Below, in pieces: positions 1-11,100 of a stretch of DNA of 64,000 nucleotides (positions are counted from its first letter, which is position 1; each line of letters starts with the position of its first letter). Source of the DNA: Prochilodus magdalenae (lineage: Eukaryota > Chordata > Actinopteri > Characiformes > Prochilodontidae); assembly GCA_024036415.1 (NCBI GenBank), contig JAMWET010000178.1, positions 500,001-564,000 of the forward strand. Direction: 5' to 3'. The notes under the pieces were generated by a model. The model saw only the letters and a list, made by a program, of their open reading frames with translations. It was not told where the DNA came from and did no database searches. The position numbers and the translations under genes are program-made.

Positions 1-480
1 TTTCGCTGTACCTGACTGACCCAAAAGCCACCATAGTGGACTTTCAGTGAGCAGTGGTGCCCTCCATGAGTCAGTGCCAGCATCCTTGGCAGACGGCTGC
101 ACGATGCAGGACTACATGCACGGTGCAGCCATAGTTGGCTATTACGGCGATTGTCCTTAACACCATGTCAGCGATGCCATAGACTGCAATGGTGTCATGC
201 CAAACTGTCAAGGAGTGACTCAGAATGACAGCGGGTCATCTTCTGTCCGTGTGTGGAGGCACCGTGTTCAGCACCATGATGAACAGTTTGTTGTCGTGTC
301 ACACGTCCAGAAGCCCTGGTGTCCCTCCACCACTACTGCGGAACTGTGTGAGAATATCTAAGCTGTATGGGATGGATTATCACAGGACACCATCAGGAAC
401 CTCTACATCTCCATGCCAAGCCATCTGGGTTAGCCAACATGGCTGTCTGACGCTATACTGAGAGAGACTACTTCTGTATG
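1..480 (+). mobile_element. Tc1/mariner relic, copy 1 (left end outside window)
   Basis: The sequence is colinear with relics at 6325 and 53565: a CTGTACCTGACTGACCCAA start, then a piece resembling Tc1 transposase ('QRVIFSD'-type), then the C-terminal part around ATGGGATGGATTATCACAGG. Frames are broken by stops and shifts. The protein is inactive. Confidence 0.7.
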
Positions 481-540
481 TCAACTTTTTTTTACATAAA
501 GAGTTGCGTTTTGTTTTTTGTTGGTATTCTTACTTTTTAT

Positions 541-581
541 AAACAGGTGGGTCGCGATGCTGAAAAGGTTAAGAACCCCTG
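541..581 (-). mobile_element. hAT-type terminal fragment
   Basis: On the minus strand the end reads CAGGGGTTCTTAACCTTTTC, followed by a segment ending in ACCCACC. CAGGGGTT(C/G) is the usual hAT terminus. The rest of the element is not recognised. Confidence 0.5.
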
Positions 582-1769
582 TGCTAACAGACGTCCATAT
601 GGGCTAGCATTGCCCTGACTATAAGAGGGAGGAATGAGGCTCTCCTGGACTTCCAGCCATGGGTGGCTGTGGCATTGCCAGATGAATAATATCTTCCAAG
701 ACTGTTGGAACACGGTTTTGGGTGTTGCTTTAACTTCAGGGACTACATAAATCCTGTGAGCTTATCCTTCTGAATATGAAATAGTCCGGCCACACCTTAG
801 GTGTATACCAGAACCTCTTAGTCTGTCTGCTTTATTTCTGTTTTATTGCTCTACTCTCTTTGATTTCATTGTTCAGTGTACAGTTGCCTGGGCTTTGTCA
901 GGCTGAGCTGTAGTGCACATCAATTCCTCAAGGGCGGGTTCTAAAATATGATTCCATGCTTGTCTTTGACATTTTGTCTGATTTTCCTTTGAAGACAGTA
1001 TTTACACTCATCTTTAAATGACCCATGTCCTGCATTTTATTGTTTTTTGTTTCCCTTGAGCTCCACTTCCAACATTTGGGTAGTTTTATGTCCCAGAATA
1101 GTTGTGATTCATGTAACATGACCATGTTCCAACCTCTCTTTATCTTTTACAATAAAATAGACTATTTTTTATTGTGATAAATGAGCTCTGCACACTGGCT
1201 GTCCTGTATTGTGCCTCATTCAGACAGCACTCAGGGCTAAAACGCTCAGTATGAATGGGTGGGGCCAAACTGCTGTAGGCTGTATGGGTGGATGTGTGTA
1301 AATGAGTTTGTTCTTGTGACATCACAGTAACAGTGGTTTAAAAAGTGCTGTTCTTGCAGTATAGTTGTCACACAGGGGTTGCAGGTGACTGGTGAAGGTC
1401 CTAAATGCAAAAGCAGCTACTCCAGCATTCCCTGATGCACCCCATGTTTGCTATTCCTCTATGTATTTTCTATGACTTGGTGATGAGATATTTTCTATGA
1501 CTAGAGAGATCTTAGCCATCCTTAGAGAAGAGTGTCAGTCAATACTGATATGATCCAGTATTTGCATTTCCACAGATACAACAGTTAAGTTAATTTGAGA
1601 AAGACATGCCCAGTTGCCAATCATAAAGTGACCTATTATGCACATTTCATTTTTCATAATTGTATTTTTGGGGCCAACTAGAACAGGTTTACAAGCTTCA
1701 TTTTCCCCAAATTTATTTATACATGTATTCCTACTGTGCATCTGTATTCACCATCTGTCTTAAATGCTC

Positions 1770-2150
1770 TGTTAGAGCTCCTGTGTCTTTCAGCCCCACC
1801 TACCGAAGAACCTACTGTGTTCTGATTGGTCAGTTCACACATTCGTTTAACTGCCAGACTGCCACCAGTATGCACCCACACAGTCATGGCTGTTCTTACA
1901 TGCCGTTAGTTGACCCGATTCGTCTTCATAATCAAGACTCGAGCGGGAGTTTTTACTGTTATAGCTCTCTCTCAAATTGTGAGGGTAAGCCAAGCTTATT
2001 GGTAGGCGGGCAGTGAGAACTGTGTTACGAGATGACATCACCTCGTAATAGAAGAAAGGGCTGGGATTCCAACAAGGTGTTTCAGGAAACTGGGAAAAGT
2101 GGTTTCTTGGGGTTTATAATTTTGCAGGCTGTTTACATGCGCAAGAAGTT
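1770..2150. repeat. Dispersed repeat, copy 1
   Basis: It shares ordered blocks with 30830-31110: GTTCTGATTGGTC / GCTCTGATTGGTC, then GGTAGGCGGGCA, GTTACGAGATGACATCA and TTTGCAGGCTGTTTACATGC with small changes. The two copies are in the same orientation about 29 kb apart. The family is not identified; a non-autonomous DNA transposon is likely. Confidence 0.6.
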
Positions 2151-2587
2151 ACACATACACTAGCTGTTTTTTTGGGGTGTGAGCCTGTGGCAGTAGTGTC
2201 TTCTTTGTTGCATCCTGGTTGTGGTAAATGGTTGAAGGTAGACTTAAAGCGTAGACAGTAACTTGTTTTACGTGCCTAGGTTTGGATGAAACTTGCCTCA
2301 GACACAAGGGAAACACTGGTGCCGTAGATATTTCCACTATAAGATATCCCATATTTAGATCTCCTTGTCACCCTCTGAAAACCTTTAGGAGATCAGTTTA
2401 TCTCCACTAGATATTAGCTTGCTTCAGGTCCAGAGCACATGAATCCTATGGGTCAGCAATGGACAAATGAATACAATGGTTCTAAGACCTTAGGTTCTAA
2501 GACCTAACTTTATCTAACGCAAAGCCTCATGACATTGTATTCTTCTTGATAGTCTTCTCTGATGGCTTTCTGCTGCTTGTCCTACAG

Positions 2588-2691
2588 ATGATTGCTCGCT
2601 TGAAGAAGGAGATCCAGCTCTTAAAGGAAGAGCTGGCCATGGTGACTGGAGAGCAAAGGAATGATGAGCTAACTCCAGAGGAGATCCAGGG
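2588..2691 (+). CDS. kif6: KIF6 exon (first in window): start of post-motor coiled coil
   Basis: A pyrimidine-rich tract ending in CTACAG precedes the exon, and GTATGT follows at 2692. Read from phase 0 it gives 34 codons plus two bases. The protein starts MIARLKKEIQLLKEELAMVT and continues GEQRNDELTPEEIQ. The heptad-like leucines and charged residues suggest the coiled coil that follows a kinesin neck. ELAMVTGEQR is the most diagnostic motif for KIF6 in the window. The initial ATG is an internal methionine, not a translation start, because the motor domain must precede it. The exon ends with GG, completed to a Gly codon by the first base of the next exon. Confidence 0.92.
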
Positions 2692-4479
2692 GTATGTATG
2701 TAGTCATCATTTATACTTCCCATAATTAACCAGATGTGCAATTCTCCTTATAGACTTAACTCAAACACAAGCATGTATAAAGCCTAAAGTCAGTGTGCTC
2801 CCACTGCCGTCTAATACCGCTGGACCACTGAACAGGGAAACGATGGAACATATGGTGTACTGTTTTGTCCCTGGGGCCCAACACTGTAGATAAAAATAGA
2901 GATCGAAATGCGGTAAAACGTAAGAACAGTTTATTTCTCCGGCCTTTTCCTTTAAATGTCCATTTTATAATGTTAGTCAGGATACATAAATGACTTGCTG
3001 TCCTCTATCAAACCACTGGACGGGCGTACAGGCTGTATCCTTTTAGCAGTGGCAAGGCAGATATGCCATTGCTTTGAATGTAGTTAGCGCATACTTTCTG
3101 CCAGTTCAAAAGGGTGCTTTCTCAATCACACAGGCGCTGTAGCCTATTTTTAACGTGTGGGGTTAAATCGGAATAGCAACCTTGATGTGCCACAGGACAG
3201 ATTCACGAGCCTATTCAGCAGTTCAGCAGGTTCTTGCGGGCAGCCGCCTGCGTGTGCTGAGCCTGAGAAGATGTGTGTAATGGTCTGAGCAGCAGCGTGC
3301 TTGGATGCAGTCATCCAGGCCATCGGGGACTGGAGCTGCGCTGAGTTGGCCTGACTCACCTTCCTGCTTGTTTACTGCCTAAAGCTAATGGAGGATAAAG
3401 ATGAAGGAGCTCCGAGAGATCCATGTTGTTGTTTGTGGGCGGTCAACATCAGACCACGATAATAATACTGTATTTATGCGTCTTTAATGTGGCCTCTCTC
3501 GGGCACTTCCAGCAGGCACTGGGATCGTGATGAGTAGGGAGACGACAGGTTGAGGATTACTGCGAGTAGGGAGTGGATTAGGCCATGCTTAGATTATTAT
3601 ACGGTGTCTGTCAAAGGCTTGTGGACAGCTTGTCCTCTTTAGACACTTCAGCCAGCCTCTTCTTCCCTCTTTACTCCTTACCAGTCTGGAGGAAACATGG
3701 CAAATTCGTCATCAGTTCAACTTCATCCCCTTACTTTCCAAGCACAGTGGTTTTTAAGCAGGACCAATGGCTTCTTTAGTTCTACTGCTGAACGTGGGTT
3801 CTTCCCAAGAGTGGGCCGTGGCAGCCGTTATAATGGTTGCTCGCCAAGAGCTTCAGCCTTCATTGCATTCCTTCTTTTATTAGCATCCTGTCCTTAAAAG
3901 ACCTTAATTGGATGGAGGAGCTTCAACATGATTGACAATAGCTTAGAATCTGCCATCAGGGCAGCAGTGCCACTTCATCCTCTCATGTTGGAAGGGTTTA
4001 ACTCAATGCTACAATAACTCTCTATTGCCTCTTGAGGAACAACATGGTATTACGAGACAGGATGTGCCAGGGCTAGCTGGTTAGCATGCTAACTTCAGCA
4101 GATATCCTTGCAACAGAATAAATCAATGTCTTTGACACATAATCAAAATGGTTATTTTAGGAATTTGTGGATCATACACATTGCACCTACCGGCCTTCAA
4201 GCTTCCATGCTCAAAAAATGCGGGTCTTTGATTTTGACGGGTTGGTTGTGAGAAGAGTTAGATGCTCTTATTCAATTTATTACTCATGGTAATATGCATG
4301 GGTCATGTGTTTATCATTCTCCATCATATCCAGTGCTTTGTCTGTCAATTTAAATGCATAAGGTCCATGAAACTATGTGTATGTAGTTAGGTTTATATGT
4401 GAGGCTCCTGATGGACTTGGCTTAAGGTGCCTGTCCAGGGTGTTCTGCACCCCCTGCAACCCAGATGGATAAGGGTCTT

Positions 4480-4502
4480 AAAGAATGAATGAATGAATGA
4501 AT
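4480..4502. repeat. AATG short tandem repeat
   Basis: Five or so AATG units ending in AATAAA. Confidence 0.8.
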
Positions 4503-4626
4503 AAACTCAAGTTCGGCAGGCTGAAGGTTCTATTCTGTATAGACTGGTGCTATTTCAGTGAGGCCAATCATTCTCTGAGTAGAGAGTTTTTGAGTCATTT
4601 TGTGCCATTTGTGCTTTTACCCACAG

Positions 4627-4905
4627 AGGAATTTGTGTTCCGCATTTAACCCATCCGTGAAGCAAAACACACACGCACACTAGTGAACACACACTAGGGG
4701 GCAGCGAGGACCACGTCGCCCGGGGAGCAGTTGGGGGTTAGGTGCCTTTTCTCAAGGGCACCTCAGTTGTTACTGTTGGTTATGGGAATCAAACCGGGGA
4801 CCCTCTGGTCTTAAACTGTTTTTTAACACAGTTTAAGACAAACCGGGGACCCTCTGGTCACAAGGCTGGATCCCTAACCTCCAGCTCACGACTGCCCCAC
4901 TATTG
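4627..4905 (-). mobile_element. tRNA-headed SINE
   Basis: On the minus strand the head reads GGGGCAGTCGTGAGCTGGAG followed by GTTAGGGATC, an A-box-like region. GGTTTGATTCCCATAACC is B-box-like and lies about 45 bases later. This is a pol III promoter layout of tRNA origin. The body matches a very common fish repeat (AGGGGGCAGCGAGGACC, CGGGGAGCAGTTGGGGG). A small internal duplication (AAACCGGGGACCCTCTGGTC occurs twice, near 4791 and 4839) separates the two halves. It is not a tRNA gene, because there is no cloverleaf 3' part. Confidence 0.75.
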
Positions 4906-5019
4906 GCACTCAGGTAGCATACGTGTGCCTCATTAGAAAGGACGAACTTATAGAAATAACAGTCATGGAAATATTATGATATTGTGATATGAGGAACACC
5001 CTTGTTTTGCCCTTCTTAA

Positions 5020-5250
5020 GTTACAGACTGTCATTTATTTGTTTCTTTGTATGCTTTATTACCCTGTTCTTCAATGGTCAGGACCCCCACACTATCACCA
5101 ATGCCTAATGCATGTTCTGTGATGGTCCTGTGGTGGTCCTAATCATAGGGTCCTGGACAGAAGAGCAGGGTAAAAGTGGAATAAGGACCAATGCACTGAA
5201 ATGGAAGGACTACAGTCTGTAATTAGAAAACGTGTGAGGTTGTTACTGTT
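5020..5250. mobile_element. Foldback MITE, internally deleted copy
   Basis: The left part (ACAGACTGTCATTTATTTG, ACCCTGTTCTTCAATGGTCA) and right part (GACAGAAGAGCAGGGTAAAA, ACTACAGTCTGTAATTAGAA) match the outer arms of the element at 8480-9125. The middle is missing. It ends with the same ACGTGTGAGG. Confidence 0.75.
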
Positions 5251-5295
5251 GGTTATGGGAATCAAACCGGGGACCCTCCGGTCACAAGGCTGGAT
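5240..5295 (-). mobile_element. SINE head fragment
   Basis: About 50 bases (GTTGTTACTGTTGGTTATGG onwards) repeat the head of the SINE at 4627-4905 almost exactly, directly after the foldback copy. Confidence 0.65.
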
Positions 5296-6324
5296 CCCTA
5301 ATCTCTCCTAATCTCTCCCTAATTTACATCAGTGACACTGTGTGGGCGGGGCAAGCCATGTAGGAATAATAAAAAATGCTTTATCATTTAGAAGCATGTT
5401 GAAATGCTATGTATTCCCAAACCCTCTGTGTAATATCAAGATTAAATATTTTTTAATCTTTGCATCTTATGAGGTTTAGCATCTTCTGCAGGTCATTGTT
5501 TCTTGACATCATCCTAATGAAATAGTCATCTTATAATTTAGGGTTAGGTAAAGTGTTAAATGCAGCGGACGTTGCATGCTTACATTGGCTAGGGACCTGT
5601 CCTCCTAAGTCTTGATTCCCCATTACATTCTTCCCACTCCTTGGACTGGTAGCGCTGGCACTGGTCAGGGAACACGTGAGCCTCAGAAATGCTTGCTTCA
5701 CCTCTTTTCTTGCTCTCTGATGTCTTTACCTGTGGCTGTATCTCTGTTTTATTGTTTCCTCCCTCTCTCTACGCTGATGATGGCTCCCATCTTCCCCATC
5801 CCAGCACTCTCCTCCAAAGCTCTCTTGCCGACCCTGCCTCGCGTCCAGCCGCCCGTGCCAGCAGCGCACACATTTGGTGATGTTTATGATAGATGTTCTC
5901 TTGTTTATGAGGTGAATCTGACCACCCGCCAAACAAACAGGAGTGCTGGAGGAAGGTGGTCCAGCCTCAGCATTTTCATACCTGTCATAGCCCCTCTATG
6001 TGTCTTGTCAGGAAATGTAGAATAGCCAGGAAACATAGTTTAGGGCTGTGTATCGTCAAAAACCTGGTATGGGATATGTGTATATATATATGAGAGTCTG
6101 AAACAATATGTATTCTGATATACCACATACTCTTGATGTATCACAAGATTATACTTATGTCATATTGCCCACCTCTACTGTTTACACTCATCTAAAAAAA
6201 TATAGCTGCACAAATAGTTGCACCCAGAAGAAATCAACCTATGGCAATAAAACTTTGACAGAAACTTTGGTGAGTAAGTTTGACATGTGAATGTCTCAAC
6301 CGTGCATGTGACAGTTAACAAGGA

Positions 6325-6815
6325 CTGGCCATAGCTCTGTACCTGACTGACCCAACACCCATGGTTCCTGAAATTCCACAATCTGTGATGTCCTTCATAA
6401 GTCATCCTCTTAGTGCCAGCTTCATTGGCAGATGGGTGGATGACGCAGGACTACAAGCACCCAGACCATTATGACCACTGGCCTTACCACGTCAACACCA
6501 CCAAAGACTGCAACAGTGTTGTGCCAGACTGTCATGGCATGACTTAGAATGGCAGCAGATCATCGTCAGTGCTGAGACCCGCTTTCGTCTTGGTGGAGAC
6601 GACTAACGAATCCGTGTGTGGAGGCGCCATGGTCACTCCACTTCCAGCCCTACCACACAATCTGCAGGAACTGTGTGAGAATATTCAAGCTGCATGGGAT
6701 GGATTATCACAGGATATCTTTAGGGAGCTCTACAATGCCAAGATGCATGCATGTTGGGACATTTCCATCTGGGGGGCATCTATTCCTTTGTTGATGATGA
6801 TGATCAGTTTATGAG
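6325..6815 (+). mobile_element. Tc1/mariner relic, copy 2
   Basis: It starts near CTCTGTACCTGACTGACCCA. The C-terminal piece reads NLQELCENIQAAWDGLSQDI, a Tc1 transposase tail pattern. Several stops and shifts mark it as dead. The element is about 490 bp and so heavily reduced compared with a 1.2-1.6 kb Tc1. Confidence 0.75.
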
Positions 6816-6955
6816 CTCTAGTTTCTCTACTGCACGTTTACATTGGAGTGGAAAAGCCTAATGGTGAAGTACACTGATATCTAATGGTCGAGTTTAATGC
6901 AACAGAAACTGAGCCACAGCTCTTTGGCTGAAAACTGTTGGTTAAAAATTATTAA

Positions 6956-7414
6956 ATGAACATCAGCGAGGATTTAACCCGGTCACAGCAGCGGTTGTAC
7001 TTTCTGAGAAGGCTGAGTAAATTTGGGATGTCAGCCCAAATTCTCAGCAACTTCTACAGGAGTACGATCGAGAGCGTTCTTACCAGCTCCATCACGGTCT
7101 GGTACGGAAACTGCACCGCTCAGGATAGGAAAGCTCTCCAGCGAGTGATCAAGACTGCACAGTTCATTTCCGGAGCAGCCTTCCCCTCACTGCAGGACAT
7201 CTACAGGACCAGGGTCATCAGGAGGGCCAACAGCATCATCAGGGACAGTACACACCCCCAACACAGCCTCTTCACGCTCCTACCGTCGGGCCGACGCTAC
7301 AGGAGTGTGAAGTCCAGAACAGCCAGACTGACGGACAGTTTTTATCCACAAGCCATCAGGCTTGTGAACACATACCTCCTCCCCACTTCCGCTCTGAAAC
7401 TGGCTGAACTCTGA
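6956..7414 (+). pseudogene. LINE reverse transcriptase, C-terminal fragment
   Basis: This covers the last 150 or so residues of an L2/CR1-like ORF2 protein, a region after the polymerase palm and fingers found in many fish LINEs. No catalytic FADD-type motif is present. It is not a host gene. Confidence 0.85.
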
Positions 7415-7757
7415 CTCTGACATGCACCCATTAATATGAGCGCAATACACATTCTGCTGCTACTTTTATACTTTTTATACCATACTGTTTACTTCTGTAC
7501 AGCGCACTTTGCACATACATATGCTCCTTACTTGCATCCATACAGTACTGTACTCTCCCTTCCTTTACTTAGTGTTTTTCTTTACTTAGTGTACATATAT
7601 ATTATACTTCTTATTTTTCTCTCTCCTTTTATATTGATATTTATTTTTTAAGACTGTAGGGAATGGAGGAACTGCAAAGTAAGAATTTCATTGTACAATG
7701 TAACTGCTTGTTATGCTGTGCATATGACAATAAAACTCTTGAATCTTGATTCTGATT
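6956..7757 (+). mobile_element. L2/CR1-type LINE, 5'-truncated 3' end
   Basis: A 152-codon open frame (6956-7414) encodes the C-terminal end of a non-LTR reverse transcriptase protein, with motifs QQRLYFLRRLSKFGMS, SSITVWYGN and LLPSGRRYRSVKSRTARL. An AT-rich 3' region follows, then AAGAATTTCATTGTACAATG, a CATATGACAATAAAACTCTT signal and a TTGAATCTTGATTCTGATT repeat-like tail. The absence of the polymerase and endonuclease parts is normal 5' truncation. The frame is intact, so the insertion is not very old. Confidence 0.85.
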
Positions 7758-8479
7758 GCGTTTTTGAGAATAGTTACAGCACCACTAACCATAATATTGC
7801 GATATCCAATATTTTCGATATTTTCTTCCACCCCTAAACACAGTTAGAGAAGGCAAAAGAAAAGCAGTTCCCCGAAACGCTCCGCGTGAAGATGAATTGG
7901 ATTCGGATTCCATCTGAATGAACTTGATGACTTCCAGGGATTCTGAAATCCAAGCACAGCCTTTGTTTAAAGTCTTGGTTTGTGTAAACTTTGTTCACAT
8001 TGACACGGAGGATACTAGTGGAAAACTGGAGCGCACTTCACTCGCTCGTGTGTGCTTGGAACTGTCTCTGGCCTCTCACCCAGCATCGATTCCACTGGCT
8101 CTATCCAGGCCACAGACAGCTATGTTTGGAGGGTCTTCTTGTTATAGTTTATCAACAGGTCAGCTCAGTGGAACCCTCAAACGCGCTAAAGTAAATAGTT
8201 TTGCTTTTACTCAGCTCAGAATTTAAACATTTTATAGCATCGCATTCAAACATGACTCTCGGCTGATTAAGTGCGTGCCTTAAAGGATGGTAAAAGGCAG
8301 ACTGCCGTCTTTTGTTCTGTATGTCTAAGTCTGTTTTGGAGCTTGTTCCATAACAGAGGTTTGGGCTGTGTGTTGAGTGTATTTCGGATGGATGTAGGGA
8401 AGCAGTAGGACGGATCGCCAAAACTGTCCTTGTGTTTGTGTTTCTTGAGAGTAAAACTTGGGATTAGTATGTGTATAAC

Positions 8480-9125
8480 AATTGGCCACTTCATTAGGTA
8501 CACCTACCTCGTATCTACACTCAGTGTCCGTTTTATCAGGTCCACTTAGCATGTAGGACACTCTGTGGTTCTTCATTTACAGACTGTCATTCATTTGTTT
8601 CTTTGTATGCTGTATTACCCTGTTCTTCAATGGTCAGGACCCCCACAGGACCACCACAGAGTAGGTACTATGTGGATCATTCTCAGCACTACAGTGACAC
8701 TGATGTGCTGGTGGTGTGTTGGTGTGTGTAGTGCTGGTATGAGTGGGTCAGACACAGCAGTGGTACTGGACACCTCAGTGTCACTGCTGGAATGAGATTA
8801 GTCCACCAACCAAAACTACCAAAGGCATCCTACCAAAGGCAGGGTTCTGTGGGCAGGGTTCTGTGGGCAGCGCTCTGTGGGCAGCGCTCTGTGGGCAGCG
8901 CTCTGTGGGCAGCACTCTGTGGGCAGCACTCTGTAACCACTGACTGCTGTGCCTGATCCACTCACACCAGCACAACACACTCTAACACACTACCACCACT
9001 GCCTAATACATGTTCTGTGATGGTCCTGTGGTGGTCCTGGACAGAAGAGCAGGGTAAAAGGGGAATAAGGACCCATGCACTGAAATGGAAGGACTACAGT
9101 CTGTAATTAGAAAACGTGTGAGGTA
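8480..9125. mobile_element. Foldback MITE with tandemly expanded centre
   Basis: The arms are complementary over scattered blocks: CAGGACC..CCACAGGACCACCACAG on the left against CTGTGGTGGTCCTGGACAG on the right; GCAGTGGTACTGG-type and TGCTGGTATGAGTGGGTCAG on the left against CTGATCCACTCACACCAGCA on the right. The layout matches a long palindromic element very common in fish genomes. The centre holds the 14-bp array described separately. Confidence 0.75.
8833..8935 (+). repeat. 14-bp tandem repeat GGGCAGCGCTCTGT
   Basis: About seven units of GGGCAG(C/G)(G/A)(C/T)TCTGT lie head to tail. Each contains or nearly contains AGCGCT, a self-complementary core. The array sits at the turn of the foldback element. 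Confidence 0.85.
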
Positions 9126-9204
9126 TAAATGTGTAACTGTAGATACAGAGAAGAACAGTATTTAACAGAGTCGGTGTATGTGTTTGTGTGTGTTCATGTC
9201 GTAG

Positions 9205-9310
9205 GCTGGAGGAGCAGGTGAAGGTGTTTCTGGATGATCCTGACCCTGATAGAACATTGGACCTTGGGCCAGACATGAGAAAAATCCATCGCTGCTTTTC
9301 TCTGTTAAAG
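9205..9310 (+). CDS. kif6: KIF6 exon: DPDPD / GPDMRK block
   Basis: The acceptor is GTCGTAG before 9205, and the donor after AAAG is GTATGA at 9311. One base completes the Gly codon from the previous exon, then 35 codons follow and the exon ends in phase 0. The peptide contains LEEQVKVFLDDPDPD, then LDLGPDMRKIHRCF. It matches the conserved KIF6 segment in which an acidic loop is followed by a GADMRK-like motif and a short helix. The acceptor tract is weak, rich in TG rather than pyrimidines, but the conserved peptide makes the exon secure. Confidence 0.92.
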
Positions 9311-10979
9311 GTATGACCCCTTTAGACCCCTCTCTCTCCCCCCTGCCTTTCTTTCTCATTACCGTTCTGAAATTGCTGTTCTGTATTAGGACAGCAGTCT
9401 GTAGCCTGGTCTATCCTTTCAGACTTTTTCTGCAGAATTAGGATTATGCACTATGGAGTTGCATGCACCCTGTCTCAACTGCAGGATTTTAATTTTTCTA
9501 TTTTAAAACACGGAAAAACATAAATATGCTTCTCCTCCTGGAAAAAACTGGGTTCAGAACAGAATTGGTTCTAAGTTGTGTCGATGGACAGATTGTGATG
9601 AGCTCTGAGATAAAATCAAGGAGAGGATTATTTAACAGATTTGTAGTCAGACACATAAAAGCAAAAACCAGATTAGCAAACAGTTTGAGTAACAGGGAGA
9701 AAACGCTCCGTACGCGTGGCAATACGTCGCAAGGAGCAGAGTGAGAGAGGAGTGTTTGTACAAACAGACTAGATTAACAGGTGTGTGTGTGTGATTAGTA
9801 CTCCGGAGAAGGGGGTTTTGAAAAATGGAATAGGATTGGATGATTGTAGACATGTGAAGTCATCGCATGATGGGAAATGGAGTCTGGGAGATCGGAGGTG
9901 AGTGGACATGGCACAAGTCAGTTTATTTTCCTAAGGCCAGTAACTGAGCATTCCATATCACAATACCACAGAAATGCACAGAAATCACAATATTTAAATC
10001 AAAACACAAAAGTGTTAAGATAAGATAAGGAAATGTGCAATGTTACAGCAGCACAGAGGAAAGAACAGAAGTGTCAGGAAAATATACAAATAATAAATAA
10101 GATCTATATACAAAAAGTACAGAAAAATATATAAGTAAATACTAAAAATTGTAACCCAGAAGACACATAGTAAAACAGAGGTAGATTACTGGATATTATT
10201 GCACATAGTAGAATAGAGGTAGATAGATTGCACAAAGGTAGAGGTAGATTACTGGATACATTGCAGAAGTGATTACTGGATAATTACACAAAAGAAAGAC
10301 GTAGATTACTGGATATTATTTAGTAGAGGTGATTAAAACACTTCAGTGTTTGCACTAGCCCTATATTTAGACATGCTTACATATTACGCACTGGTCGGCT
10401 TGAGGGACAGTGAGGGCAGTCTTGCACTTCCTGTTCTAAAATGTCAGGGTGTAGCTATAATAAACCTACTCCTATGGACTAGAGCTTTTTGTGGTTCAGT
10501 AGTGTAAACATGAGACAGCATTTTCCGAATTAAAATGATTAAAAATAAATATAGGGCATTTTATATATTCATCATAATGTAAATAGAGTATTTTAATTAA
10601 GTATTTTATCTTTCAGTTTCATTTAAAAAAGAAATTCAAGAATGAATTTTCGATTCACAGGTCGATATATATAGAGGTTAGGGTTTGGGACACCCACCCT
10701 TCCATATAAAGCCTTATGAATCAGAGATTTCTGTATCTTTGCCGTAGGAACAAAACCTTGTATCTCCAAAATAATAACTTGACAGGAGAAAGAAACACAT
10801 CCTCTACCAAGTCAGTGTAACCAGAATGTGATCAATGTAAACAACAGTGTTGGGACATAAACTCAGGAGTAAAAATGAGTCACTTGTGACTGAAACATAC
10901 CAAATAGCATATAATACATGAATATCAGCTGTTACTGGATTTGGCATGGACTGGACAAGTTTCTGGATGTAGGCCACAT

Positions 10980-11100
10980 CAGTGTTCAGACACTCCAGAT
11001 TTGGTGGATGGCTTCCCTGGCACAATTCCGAGGAGAATTCCCTGTAGACTGGGATTTTAGCCACTGCTGGTAGACCTGTATGAGTGTACGCTTCCATACA
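10980..11100 (-). repeat. Dispersed repeat fragment, inverse of 38395-38530
   Basis: The minus strand shares GGGAATTCTCCTC, GTGCCAGGGAAG and CATCCACCAAATCTGG in order with 38405-38455. It also shares a GATGTGGCC..CATACAGGAGCTTGT-like tail. The family is not identified. Confidence 0.6.

Larger units (their letters stand above)
1..2587 (+). other. Upstream KIF6 intron (3' part)
   Basis: This must be intron, because the exon at 2588 starts beyond the motor domain. It holds a Tc1 relic (1-480), a hAT end (about 541-581) and one copy of a dispersed repeat (about 1770-2150) that recurs near 30.8-31.2 kb. I see no kinesin motor-domain peptide in it. About 600-1770 and 2150-2560 show nothing recognisable. 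Confidence 0.7.
2692..9204 (+). other. KIF6 intron, 6.5 kb
   Basis: Bounded by GTATGT and GTCGTAG. It contains a tRNA-headed SINE (4627-4905), an internally deleted foldback element (about 5020-5250) with a SINE scrap beside it (5240-5295), a Tc1 relic (6325-6815), an L2-type LINE 3' end (6956-7757) and a full foldback element (8480-9125). A short AATG repeat lies at 4480-4502. From 2760 to 4470 and 5300 to 6300 I recognise nothing. Confidence 0.8.
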
